From assembly GCF_028622875.1 (NCBI RefSeq), contig NZ_CP117709.1, forward strand, positions 2,170,001 through 2,234,000: DNA of 64,000 nucleotides, in the 5' to 3' direction. The DNA is from Streptomyces sp. MMBL 11-1. Lineage in GTDB: Bacteria > Actinomycetota > Actinomycetes > Streptomycetales > Streptomycetaceae. Below, piece by piece: positions 1 through 7,004 of the stretch; position 1 is the first letter of the stretch, and the number at the start of each line of letters is the position of its first letter. The translations under genes and the position numbers were made by a program. The notes below the pieces were generated by a model. The model was not told the DNA's origin. It ran no database searches and worked only from the letters and a program-made list of their open reading frames with translations.

Positions 1-36
1 GCCTGTCGAAACATGCTCAGCCGATCGGAGAACCCA

Positions 37-858
37 GTGTTCCGCTTGAAGTCCTCACGCCGTACGGTGGCGCGCGCCGCCGCAGTCGTCCTGGCCGGAG
101 CGGCGTGCGCCGCCACGATGACCGGGAGCGCCGGGGCCATCGTCAACGGCGAGGATTCCACTCAGCGTTACCCCTCCATGGTGTCGATCCCCGTGACGGG
201 CGCGGACGACCCGACGTTCAAGGGGGTCTGCGGGGGATCGCTGATCGACTCGCGATGGGTGCTCACGGCCGCCCATTGTGTGGACCCGAGGCTGGTCACC
301 CTGGACGGCACCGTCCGGATCGGCAGCGAGTGGAAGGACGCCGGGGGCACGGTCCGGTCCGTCGCGAAGACGGTGTCCCACCCCGGCTACAGGAGCGGTG
401 AGGACACCGGCCCCAACCGCGCCGACATCGCCCTGATCCGTCTGAACCGCCCGGTCGCGGAGAAGCCCATCCGTATGGCCGACCGTCCGGGGCGGCCCGG
501 CACCCCGACCCGGATCCTCGGCTTCGGCAGGACCGACGACGCACCCGACGCCCCGTGGGTCTTCCCCGACCGACTCCAGGAACTCGACACCCGACGGGGT
601 GCGGTGACCGACTGCGCACCGGGCTACGCGGACAGCACGCGCCTGTGCACCGTCAGCCGGACACCCGGGGCCATGGCGTGCAACGGCGACTCGGGCGGCC
701 CCCAGCTCCAGAGGGACCGGAAGGGCCGCTGGGAGCTCATCGGCGTCACCTCGGGCCCCGGCGCACCGGGCGTGCCCTGCAGCGAAGGACCGGGGCTCTA
801 CACCAGCGCCCCCGCCTACGCGGGCTGGATCCGTGAGGCGACAGGCCGCCACGGCTGA
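37..858 (+). CDS. secreted S1-family (chymotrypsin-fold) serine protease
   Basis: A predicted exported serine endopeptidase of 273 residues. I start it at GTG 37, which has a GGAG eight bases upstream; an in-frame ATG lies at 13. The N-terminus is a signal peptide (basic start, Ala/Val core, cut near residue 34), and the mature chain begins IVNG as in zymogen-activated chymotrypsin-fold enzymes. The catalytic residues are visible: His in TAAHC, Asp in ADIAL and Ser in NGDSGGP. Three likely disulfide pairs are present. The residue six before the catalytic Ser, equivalent to Asp189 of trypsin, appears to be Met, so an Arg/Lys preference is doubtful even though automatic annotation would say trypsin-like. 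It stands alone, with the convergent DoxX gene downstream. The family call is firm; specificity is inference. Confidence 0.9.
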   Translation: MFRLKSSRRTVARAAAVVLAGAACAATMTGSAGAIVNGEDSTQRYPSMVSIPVTGADDPTFKGVCGGSLIDSRWVLTAAHCVDPRLVTLDGTVRIGSEWKDAGGTVRSVAKTVSHPGYRSGEDTGPNRADIALIRLNRPVAEKPIRMADRPGRPGTPTRILGFGRTDDAPDAPWVFPDRLQELDTRRGAVTDCAPGYADSTRLCTVSRTPGAMACNGDSGGPQLQRDRKGRWELIGVTSGPGAPGVPCSEGPGLYTSAPAYAGWIREATGRHG

Positions 859-922
859 TTCGGGACGCCGACACGCTGGGTCGCCGCGACGCAGCCGCCC
901 CGCAGCGAAGATCACGTCGCCG

Positions 923-1276
923 TCACCGGCCGCCCGCGAAGTAGACGGTGGCGGCGACCGCGAGCAGCAGGAAGCCGCCCGGGAAGGCGATGTTGTGGAA
1001 GACGCGGGCGCGGAGGTGGGCCAGGACCGCGCCGACGAAGAACGCGGTCAGGCCGACTGCCGCCGCCAGGCCCAGCCAGCGGTTCCCGGACAGGCCGAAG
1101 AGGAGACCGGCGGCGCCCGCGAGTTTCAGTGTCGCCAGATACGGCACGGTGGCCGGCGGGAGCCCGACCTCCGCGGAGTTCGCCAGGACGAAGGGCACCC
1201 GCGCGTAGTCCGCGACCGCGATCAGCACGTTCGCGACGACGCATCCCACCGTGGCGATGAACAGTACGGAACTCAT
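923..1276 (-). CDS. DoxX-like small membrane protein
   Basis: A 117-residue integral membrane protein with four hydrophobic segments (about residues 3-23, 45-65, 68-90 and 94-115) and the charged loop between helices 1 and 2 seen in DoxX-like proteins. The biochemical role of this family is poorly known; members are linked to redox or thiol stress or serve as partner subunits. The stop lies 65 bp from the convergent protease gene. On the other side, a divergent fragment resembling an ECF sigma factor begins about 100 bp away. DoxX-type proteins are often encoded beside ECF sigma factors of the SigJ/ECF41 kind, so the pair looks like a decayed sigma-factor locus. Confidence 0.75.
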   Translation of the reverse strand: MSSVLFIATVGCVVANVLIAVADYARVPFVLANSAEVGLPPATVPYLATLKLAGAAGLLFGLSGNRWLGLAAAVGLTAFFVGAVLAHLRARVFHNIAFPGGFLLLAVAATVYFAGGR

Positions 1277-1373
1277 GTGATCACCAACTGTAGTCTCACG
1301 ATTTGCTCACTCTCGGGAGGCGGACAGGGAAGGTTTCCCCACCCCCCGTCCTGACGGCCGTCGGCCCCGGAAA

Positions 1374-1505
1374 GTGACACCCGTGCCGATCACGGTCGAA
1401 GAGTTCGAGACCGCGCGTCCGCGTCTCCTCTCCGTCGTCCACCGCAAGCCGGGCTCGGCCCAGGACGTTCAGGACGCCGTCCGGACCGCATGGGTACGGA
1501 CCGCC
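1374..1505 (+). pseudogene. remnant of an ECF (SigJ-like) RNA polymerase sigma factor gene
   Basis: From GTG 1374 the reading frame gives about 45 residues that read like the start of sigma region 2: a Phe-Glu...RPRLL stretch, then GSAQDVQDAVRTAW, which matches the core-binding helix of ECF sigma factors (usual form: GS..DAEDAVQEAWLR). After about codon 45 the similarity stops and the frame runs on antisense through the HD-domain gene without any sigma region 2.3, region 4 or SnoaL-like tail. The usual length is 280-320 residues. I read it as the 5' stump of a deleted gene, divergent from the DoxX gene. A short unrelated ORF with chance similarity cannot be excluded. Confidence 0.45.
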
Positions 1506-1595
1506 ACCGGGCGACCGTACGGCACGGGAACCACGGACCTTCATCGTTGCCTCGGCCGCAGCCCGCACGAGAAGCCGGAGTCCGGGGCACCGGTC

Positions 1596-2177
1596 TCAGC
1601 GGAGGTACGTCTGCTGCCACTCGATCGACGTCATGGTGAGCGCGGCCTCGGCGAGGGACTGGGCGGAGGCCGTTTTGAGCTTGGCGATGCTGCTGTCGAT
1701 CCAGGGCTGGACGTTGGAGCAGCCCTGTTCGCGGTATTCGACGGCTTGGAGAAGACATTCCAGCTTGTCGGCGTCGTGCGCGCAGACGACTTCGAGGGAG
1801 TCGCCGTTCTCGTACTCCTCCACGATCCGCTGGGCGCCGGCCTTCACCGCCGGATGCGCGGCCGATACCTGGTCGGCGGTGACCTTCTCGTTTCCGACGG
1901 CTTCGAGGTAGCGGCGGCCGATGTGCGGGATGTCGCCGACGCGGGTCTCCTGGGTGTCGTGCCACAGTCCGAGGAGAGCGGCCCGCGCGGGGTCGGCGCC
2001 CTCCATCATGGCGAGTACGGAGCCGATGAGCGCGACTCTGAAGCTGTGCTCGGCGATGGTCTCGGGGTCCTTCACCCCCGCGATCCACCAGCCGGACCGC
2101 TTGGCGCGCTTGAGCATTCCCATTTCCAGCAGAAAGCCTGTCGTGCCCTTTGCCTGCTCCTGCTCGGTGTCCGCCAT
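1596..2177 (-). CDS. HD-domain hydrolase (YfbR/HDDC2-like)
   Basis: A 193-residue protein with the metal-binding HD signature: His44, His73-Asp74 (LWHDTQE) and a distal Asp in CAHDADKLE. This order and size fit the YfbR/HDDC2 group of metal-dependent 5'-deoxynucleotidases, so a nucleotide phosphohydrolase activity is likely but the substrate is unknown. The start at 2177 is supported by GGAGG nine bases upstream; an upstream in-frame extension overlaps the next gene and is ignored. It lies 20 bp downstream of the XRE regulator gene on the same strand, and that pair is divergent from the RiPP cluster. It may be an accessory part of that locus, but this is inference from position only. Confidence 0.75.
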   Translation of the reverse strand: MADTEQEQAKGTTGFLLEMGMLKRAKRSGWWIAGVKDPETIAEHSFRVALIGSVLAMMEGADPARAALLGLWHDTQETRVGDIPHIGRRYLEAVGNEKVTADQVSAAHPAVKAGAQRIVEEYENGDSLEVVCAHDADKLECLLQAVEYREQGCSNVQPWIDSSIAKLKTASAQSLAEAALTMTSIEWQQTYLR

Positions 2178-2197
2178 GAAGTACGACCTCCGATGTG

Positions 2198-3301
2198 TCA
2201 TGTGCGGTTCTCGCGTAGAACGTAAACCACCGCGCTGAGTTCCCGCCTCGCCCGCAGAGAGATCCCGTCGTGGTCGAGGAGCCGCGCGGTATGGGCGGCC
2301 AGACCGTCCGCGAGAACCGGGTCTGCCAGGGGCAGCCACCGATTGGAGGTCAGCAGGGCCCAGAGGGAGTGGACGTAGAGGTCCAGGTACGCGGGAGCCT
2401 GGTGCAGGCCGGTGGCGAGTCCGCGAAGGAGTCGTATGGGCTCCCAGTTGGTCGGACCGTGCCGCATGAAGCCGTCGTCCGTCTGCGCCTCTCGGATCGA
2501 ACCGAACCAATAGGCCAAGTAGTTGAGGTTCGCGATCTCAGCGGAGTCATCGCCTGTCAAACTCCTCTCGATGAAGTCCCGCAGCGGCTGCTGGTCGCCA
2601 AGCCGCACCGACGCGGCGGCTGCTGATCGAGCGGTGGCCCAGTGCGGCGTCCAGCCACGGACGGAGAAGAGGTCGCGGCTGCCGTGCAGAGCGTGTGCCA
2701 TCCACGATGTCGCCTCGGAGCCTTGGTCGTAGGAGCAGAGGTAGAGACACTGGCGATGGAGCAGTAGCCCGTCACCTCCGGCCCGCAACGCGGATTCGGC
2801 GGTCTCGCGGAGGCGCGCGAAGAACACGCTTCGGTCGGGCGCTGACAGGAGCGGGGCCTTGGCTACGGGACCGCGTCGCCCCGTCACCGCTCTGCGGGCC
2901 AGAGCGGGCGGAGCGGTCCCGTTCAGAGCCCAGGCGATCATGTGGGCCGTGTCGCGGGTGTGTACCCAGCTCGCGAGCGGATGACATACGTTGCCCTCCG
3001 GATGGATCGTGGACGTGATGACGCGGTCTGCGTCCATCGCCGGGTCGAGAAGGTGGAGGACTCCGGAATCCGCGCCCAACGCAAGTAACCGGCGTCGGAT
3101 GTCGAGCAGGACACCCGCCTTCACATGGGCGAGCGGTCGCCGCCCGGTCTCCCAGCCCTGCCACGTACCAAGATCAACCCCCATCGCTTCGGCCATACCG
3201 GCCTGCGTGCGCATGCTCGTACTCTCCCGGGCCACGCGGAGAACGAACCCGGCAATAGTGCCCGCTGTCGCAGGTCCACGCGCGAATCCCTTCGCGTTCA
3301 T
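2198..3301 (-). CDS. XRE-type helix-turn-helix regulator beside the RiPP cluster
   Basis: A 367-residue cytoplasmic protein. An XRE-like helix-turn-helix occupies about residues 25-65, with the pattern Q.GMAEAMGVD...WQGWETGRRP. The remaining 300 residues are mainly helical and Ala/Arg-rich, with no domain I can name. Regulators of this build accompany many actinobacterial ATP-grasp RiPP loci. It is transcribed away from the precursor gene across a 116-bp gap that must hold both promoters, so it is the obvious candidate regulator of the cluster. I see no clear operator palindrome in that gap. Confidence 0.7.
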   Translation of the reverse strand: MNAKGFARGPATAGTIAGFVLRVARESTSMRTQAGMAEAMGVDLGTWQGWETGRRPLAHVKAGVLLDIRRRLLALGADSGVLHLLDPAMDADRVITSTIHPEGNVCHPLASWVHTRDTAHMIAWALNGTAPPALARRAVTGRRGPVAKAPLLSAPDRSVFFARLRETAESALRAGGDGLLLHRQCLYLCSYDQGSEATSWMAHALHGSRDLFSVRGWTPHWATARSAAAASVRLGDQQPLRDFIERSLTGDDSAEIANLNYLAYWFGSIREAQTDDGFMRHGPTNWEPIRLLRGLATGLHQAPAYLDLYVHSLWALLTSNRWLPLADPVLADGLAAHTARLLDHDGISLRARRELSAVVYVLRENRT

Positions 3302-3417
3302 GCCGCACCCCCGGTGTCCCTCGGCCGCCCGAACCCGTACCTCCGGTCAGTCCTACTTCATCGACGGTGCCCGTAGCTTCTGGTTCGACAACAACCACCG
3401 TCGTCAAGGAGGCCAGG

Positions 3418-3672
3418 ATGGCTACCGCGGTTGAGCCTCATATGCGCCCCTGGGGAGCCGACCGGCTCGCCCCGTATCCGACCGTCACGCATCGGCCCCA
3501 CGCTGCAGTCTCGCTCGACCCCGACACCCAGCTCGGCATCTTCACCGACCGCGTCGGCACGGTGGTCGACATGGGCAAGCACGGCACCAGCAAGGGCACC
3601 GAGACGAGCACGACCACGAACTCGGACTCCGCACCCGATCAAGGGCATGACCAGGACTCCGAGCAGGACTGA
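3418..3672 (+). CDS. tgmA: ATP-grasp-modified RiPP (graspetide) precursor peptide
   Basis: An 84-residue precursor. The leader carries RPWGADRLAPYP near residues 10-21, the recognition motif shared by the ATP-grasp RiPP target family, and a conserved VDMGKHGT box at about residues 51-58. The C-terminal 28 residues are almost entirely Thr/Ser (ester donors) and Asp/Glu (ester acceptors), with STTTNSDS and a DQGHDQDSEQD tail. This is the composition expected of an omega-ester-linked core. A perfect AAGGAGG lies five bases before the ATG. The maturase gene starts three bases after the stop, so the two are translated as one operon. The product class is confident; ring pattern and bioactivity cannot be read from sequence. 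Confidence 0.88.
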   Translation: MATAVEPHMRPWGADRLAPYPTVTHRPHAAVSLDPDTQLGIFTDRVGTVVDMGKHGTSKGTETSTTTNSDSAPDQGHDQDSEQD

Positions 3673-3675
3673 CCG

Positions 3676-4635
3676 GTGACCGACAGAAGGCCGGTGCTGG
3701 TGGCCACCGAGGCGGACGACCTCACCGCCGACATGGTGATCAGCGAGCTGAATCGGCGCAACGTGCCGGTCGCCAGGTTCAACCCCGCCGACATCGGGGC
3801 GGCGCTGACGGTCTCCGCTCGGTTCGGGAGCTGCCCGGTCCCTGTGACCGGGCAGCTCCGCACCCCTTCGCGGACCGTGGAGCTGGCCGACGTCCGGTCG
3901 GTGTACTGGCGCCGCCCGGTGTGGCCGGCCTTCGACCGTCTCAGTACGGACGACGCACGGTTCGCGGCGGCCCACACCCGCTACGGGCTCGGCGGCATCC
4001 TGTATGCCCTCGACGGACCGCTGTGGGTCAACCATCCCCTGCGCAACGCTGCTGCCGACTACAAGCCGACCCAGCTCGCGGTTGCCCAGCGCCTCGGGCT
4101 CACAGTGCCGCCGACGCTGGTCACGAACGACCCGCACGAGGTACGAGCCTTCATCGAAAGCCACGATCAGGTGATCTTCAAAACGCTCCGATGGACGCCC
4201 TACCAGCGAGGTGGTGTTCCCCTCACCGGGTGGGCCGACCCGGTCGTGGCGACGGAGATCGACGAGCGCGTGGCGGTGGTGCCACACCTCTTCCAGGCCG
4301 TGGTGAAAAAGGCGGCCGATCTTCGCGTGCTGGTCGTCGGCCGTCACGTGTTCGCCATACGGATCGATTCCGGGATGCTGGACTGGCGCAAGGACTACTC
4401 GGCCTTGTCCTACCACGTGGTGGACCTGCCCGACCGCGTGGAGAAGGCGCTCCTGGCCTACCTGGACCACTTCGGTCTGGCCTCGGGAAGCTTCGACATC
4501 GCCGTCGACGAGGCCGGTGGCCTCTGGTGGCTGGAGCTGAACCCGAACGGACAGTGGGGGTGGCTGGAGGATTCCACCGGCCTTGCGATGTCCGCCGCAT
4601 TCGCTGAACTGCTGACGCAAGGAGTTGCCCCATGA
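3676..4635 (+). CDS. tgmB: ATP-grasp ribosomal peptide maturase (graspetide macrocyclase)
   Basis: A 319-residue ATP-grasp ligase of the SAV_5884-type peptide maturase family, which uses ATP to activate Asp/Glu side chains of the precursor and join them to Thr/Ser hydroxyls as macrolactones. Visible features are an N-terminal preATP-grasp region (VLVATEADDLTADMVI), a YWRRP motif near residue 77, the ATP-clamping Lys in VIFKTLRW, and the metal-binding WWLELNPNGQWGWLE near the C-terminus, with the Glu and Asn needed for magnesium. GTG 3676 follows the precursor stop by three bases, and its stop codon overlaps the methyltransferase ATG (ATGA), showing translational coupling. Very likely a full-length active enzyme. 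Confidence 0.9.
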   Translation: MTDRRPVLVATEADDLTADMVISELNRRNVPVARFNPADIGAALTVSARFGSCPVPVTGQLRTPSRTVELADVRSVYWRRPVWPAFDRLSTDDARFAAAHTRYGLGGILYALDGPLWVNHPLRNAAADYKPTQLAVAQRLGLTVPPTLVTNDPHEVRAFIESHDQVIFKTLRWTPYQRGGVPLTGWADPVVATEIDERVAVVPHLFQAVVKKAADLRVLVVGRHVFAIRIDSGMLDWRKDYSALSYHVVDLPDRVEKALLAYLDHFGLASGSFDIAVDEAGGLWWLELNPNGQWGWLEDSTGLAMSAAFAELLTQGVAP

Positions 4636-5801
4636 CCGACACCGCCCAGGAGCGACGTGCCCTCGCCGGACGCCTGACGCGGGCGGGCGTCCTCATCGGC
4701 TCCCCATGGCGGGCGGCGGTGGAGGCTGTTCCCCGTGAACTGTTCCTGAAGCCAGGTGTGTTCCTGCCCGCAGAAGGTGGCCGGTGGCAGCCGGTGGCAG
4801 CGGCCGGGAGCGACCCGGCCGAGTGGGTACGGATCGCCTACCGCGACGATTCCCTGACCACCCAACTCGACGGGCACCTCACCGCCGACCAGGTCAGCAG
4901 CCCTGTGACCGGCTCTCCGACTTCCTCGTCCACCACCCCGGTCACCGTTGTGGACATGCTGGAGAAACTGGAGGTGGAGGACGGTCATCGGGTCCTGGAG
5001 ATCGGCACAGGAACCGGCTACTCCGCCGCCCTCATGTGCTTCCGCCTCGGGGAGGACGCCGTCACCACGGTCGAAGTGGACCCCGGCGTCTCGGCCCGGG
5101 CGGACGACGCCCTGGAAGCGGCCGGATACTCGACCTGGACCGTCACGGGTGACGGGCTCCTCGGCCACCCTCACCGCGCCCCGTACGACCGCGTCATCGC
5201 TACCTGCGCGGTCCGTCGCATCCCCTACGCCTGGATCAGGCAGACCAAGCCGGGCGGCGTCATCCTCACCACGGTGGGCGGCTCCTGGCACTACGGCACA
5301 GGCCTGGCGAAGGTCACCGTCGCGGAGGACGGTACCGCCGAGGGCGCGATCATCGGCCGTAGCTCGTTCATGCAGGCCCGGTCCCAGGCGGAGGAACCCA
5401 TCGGTGGTGACCTGTCGGCCCGCACGGCCTACGCCGACAGTGAGCGCGAGACCAAGGTGTCCCCGCTCCTGCTGGAGGACTGGATGCCCGCGTTCCTCGC
5501 TCAACTCGCGGCCCCGGGGGCGCGCTTCACTCGCGCGACATCGCTGGAGGGCAACCGGCTGCTGTACCTCTTCGACCCGGAGCGCGAGTCCTTCGCCTCG
5601 TTCACGGAGAACGACGGCACCTGGACGGTCCGCCAGGGCGGCCCCATCGCCCTGTGGGACGTGGTCGAGCAGGCCCTCACCGCCTGGCAGGACGCGGACC
5701 GCCCCGACATCACCGAGGTACGGCTCCGCGTCACGAAGGAGGCCCACGTGTACTGGATCGACGGCCACCCCGCGCTGCGCTGGCGGCACGACCTCGTCTG
5801 A
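4632..5801 (+). CDS. tgmC: PIMT-like O-methyltransferase of the ATP-grasp RiPP system
   Basis: A 389-residue SAM-dependent methyltransferase related to protein-L-isoaspartate O-methyltransferase (PIMT). The PIMT-like start (W.AAVEAVPRELFL) is followed by motif I, VLEIGTGTGYSAALM, at about residues 120-134, and then a 170-residue C-terminal extension absent from housekeeping PIMT (about 210-230 residues). In characterised graspetides of this gene architecture (fuscimiditide, amycolimiditide) the methyltransferase esterifies one Asp of the cyclised precursor, which then collapses to an aspartimide. The same outcome is inferred here. The start overlaps the maturase stop as ATGA, and the gene ends just before a hairpin terminator. 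Confidence 0.87.
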   Translation: MTDTAQERRALAGRLTRAGVLIGSPWRAAVEAVPRELFLKPGVFLPAEGGRWQPVAAAGSDPAEWVRIAYRDDSLTTQLDGHLTADQVSSPVTGSPTSSSTTPVTVVDMLEKLEVEDGHRVLEIGTGTGYSAALMCFRLGEDAVTTVEVDPGVSARADDALEAAGYSTWTVTGDGLLGHPHRAPYDRVIATCAVRRIPYAWIRQTKPGGVILTTVGGSWHYGTGLAKVTVAEDGTAEGAIIGRSSFMQARSQAEEPIGGDLSARTAYADSERETKVSPLLLEDWMPAFLAQLAAPGARFTRATSLEGNRLLYLFDPERESFASFTENDGTWTVRQGGPIALWDVVEQALTAWQDADRPDITEVRLRVTKEAHVYWIDGHPALRWRHDLV

Positions 5802-5807
5802 ACAGCA

Positions 5808-5839
5808 GGATGCCCGCCGTGCGGGGCAGGGGGGCATCC
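5808..5839. terminator. bidirectional hairpin terminator after tgmC and the first DUF397 gene
   Basis: GGATGCCC (5808-5815) pairs with GGGCATCC (5832-5839) around a GC-rich loop, between two convergent genes. A matching hairpin follows the second DUF397 copy at 6746-6780, in similar flanking sequence. Confidence 0.65.
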
Positions 5840-5857
5840 GGTTGCCCCGGTGCGTTG

Positions 5858-6064
5858 TCAGCCGGCGTCGAACGCCCCGCCCCGGACGCCCGCGACGAAC
5901 GCCGCGAAGGCGGTGTGGGGGACGGTGACCACGGGGCCGTCGACGACCTTGGAGTCACGGACCGGGACGATGCCGTGCGCGGCGGCGAGGTTGGCGGCGA
6001 CCTCGACGCAGTCGCCGCCGTTGTTGCTGTACGAGGACGTGAACCAGCACGGGGATTCGGGCAT
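5858..6064 (-). CDS. DUF397 family protein (copy A)
   Basis: A 68-residue DUF397 protein with the family hallmarks: W(F)xSSYSNNGGDCVEVA near the start and GIVPVRDSK...P in the centre. DUF397 proteins are small actinomycete partners of XRE-family regulators. Some such pairs in Streptomyces influence differentiation and antibiotic production, and a toxin-antitoxin-like relation has been proposed. It is about 80% identical by eye to the copy at 6795-7004 but has lost direct linkage to the XRE gene, now lying downstream of the UTRA gene. It probably derives from a local duplication. Confidence 0.85.
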   Translation of the reverse strand: MPESPCWFTSSYSNNGGDCVEVAANLAAAHGIVPVRDSKVVDGPVVTVPHTAFAAFVAGVRGGAFDAG

Positions 6065-6149
6065 CACAGGTGTCCCTTCGCCGCAGGAAGCAGAGGCAGC
6101 ACCACCATGCACGGCGCGGCCGGGCGTGCACCAGAGGGCCTCGGGGCGG

Positions 6150-6716
6150 TCACGCGTCGAAGGCGTACTCCAGGACGTACGCGGCGGCATCGAGCACCAT
6201 CTCGTTGACCTCCACGACACGCCCCTCCTCCGCGAAGGCGGTCCGGCAGATGAGCATGACGGGCGTTCCGGCCGGAAGCCTGAGCTTCGCGGTCTCCTCG
6301 GGCAGCGGCATGCGCGAGCGGACCTCCTCCCGGAAGTGGACTGGGCCATGGCCCAGTTCGGCGAGCCGGGCGTAGATCCCACCGGGCCCCGTGTCCGGCT
6401 CGGTGATGGCCGAACCCTCGACCAGAGACGCCGGGAGGTACGACGTCGAGAGCAGCACCGGCTTCCCGTCCAGGTTGAACCGGCGGCTCCTGACCCAGAC
6501 ACGCTCACCGTCGAGTCCGAGCACGCGCGCCGCGTACTCCGAGGCGGCGTCGGCCTCTCGCACCTCCAGGCGATCCACCACCAGGTCTCTGCCTGAGAGC
6601 TCCGCTTCCCAGACCGAGCGCCCGGTCCCCCACTGCGCGGGTGCCAGACGCTGAATCCCTCGACGCACGAGCGGTCGGGGTTCGGGCTCGCGCCCGCTGG
6701 TGTCGGTGGCGGTCAT
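6150..6716 (-). CDS. stand-alone UTRA domain protein (GntR/HutC type without HTH)
   Basis: A 188-residue protein built almost wholly of a UTRA ligand-binding fold: GIQRLAPAQWGTGRSVWEA near the start, a YLPA strand, the DTGPGGIYARLAELGH segment, EEVRSRMPLPEE, and GTPVMLICRTAF...VVEVNEM. HutC/GntR regulators usually have an extra N-terminal winged helix of about 70 residues. That is absent here, and no ORF for it lies upstream. Stand-alone UTRA proteins of this type are common in Streptomyces next to XRE/DUF397 genes. It could act as a ligand sensor for the neighbouring XRE protein; that is inference. ATG 6716 is preferred over a TTG one codon earlier. Confidence 0.75.
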   Translation of the reverse strand: MTATDTSGREPEPRPLVRRGIQRLAPAQWGTGRSVWEAELSGRDLVVDRLEVREADAASEYAARVLGLDGERVWVRSRRFNLDGKPVLLSTSYLPASLVEGSAITEPDTGPGGIYARLAELGHGPVHFREEVRSRMPLPEETAKLRLPAGTPVMLICRTAFAEEGRVVEVNEMVLDAAAYVLEYAFDA

Positions 6717-6745
6717 CAAGGGGTGCCCCCTCTCTCGGAACAGCA

Positions 6746-6780
6746 GGGTGCCCCACCCTGCGCGGCACGGTGGGGCACCC
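6746..6780. terminator. hairpin terminator after DUF397 copy B
   Basis: GGGTGCCCCACC (6746-6757) pairs perfectly with GGTGGGGCACCC (6769-6780). It lies between the UTRA gene start and the DUF397 stop, so it could separate XRE-DUF397 transcription from the UTRA gene. Confidence 0.65.
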
Positions 6781-6794
6781 GGTTGCTCGGTTCC

Positions 6795-7004
6795 TCAGAC
6801 GGTGTCGAACGTCCCGCCCCGCACGCCCGCGACGAACGCCGCGAACGCGGTGCCGGGGACGGCGATCACGGGGCCGTCCACGACCTTGGAGTCACGGACC
6901 GGGACGATGCCGCGCGAGGCGGCGAGGTTGGCGGCGACCTCAATGCAGTTGCCGCCGTTGTTGCTGTACGAGGACTTGAACCATCGGGGGGATTCGGTCG
7001 TCAC
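6795..7004 (-). CDS. DUF397 family protein (copy B), coupled to the XRE gene
   Basis: A 69-residue DUF397 protein (WFKSSYSNNGGNCIEVA; GIVPVRDSKVVDGP). Its GTG start at 7004 overlaps the XRE stop as GTGA, the standard translationally coupled XRE-DUF397 arrangement. It most likely binds or modulates the upstream XRE protein. It is nearly the same as copy A at 5858-6064, with differences mainly in the last third. Confidence 0.88.
   Translation of the reverse strand: MTTESPRWFKSSYSNNGGNCIEVAANLAASRGIVPVRDSKVVDGPVIAVPGTAFAAFVAGVRGGTFDTV

Larger units (their letters stand above)
5802..6083. repeat. segmental duplication copy A (terminator + DUF397 gene + vestige of XRE 3' end)
   Basis: This stretch is closely similar along its length to 6742-7020: the same AACAGCAGG flank, hairpin and GGTTGC, the DUF397 coding sequence, and then a TCACAGG-TG-CC-TTCGC tail. 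In copy B that tail is the last codons and stop of the XRE gene, so copy A carries a short orphan fragment of the XRE 3' end. That gives the direction of the duplication. Confidence 0.7.

Noticed and set aside
2198..2510. upstream extension of the HD-domain protein
   Set aside because: It overlaps the XRE gene; GGAGG before 2177 fits the shorter start.
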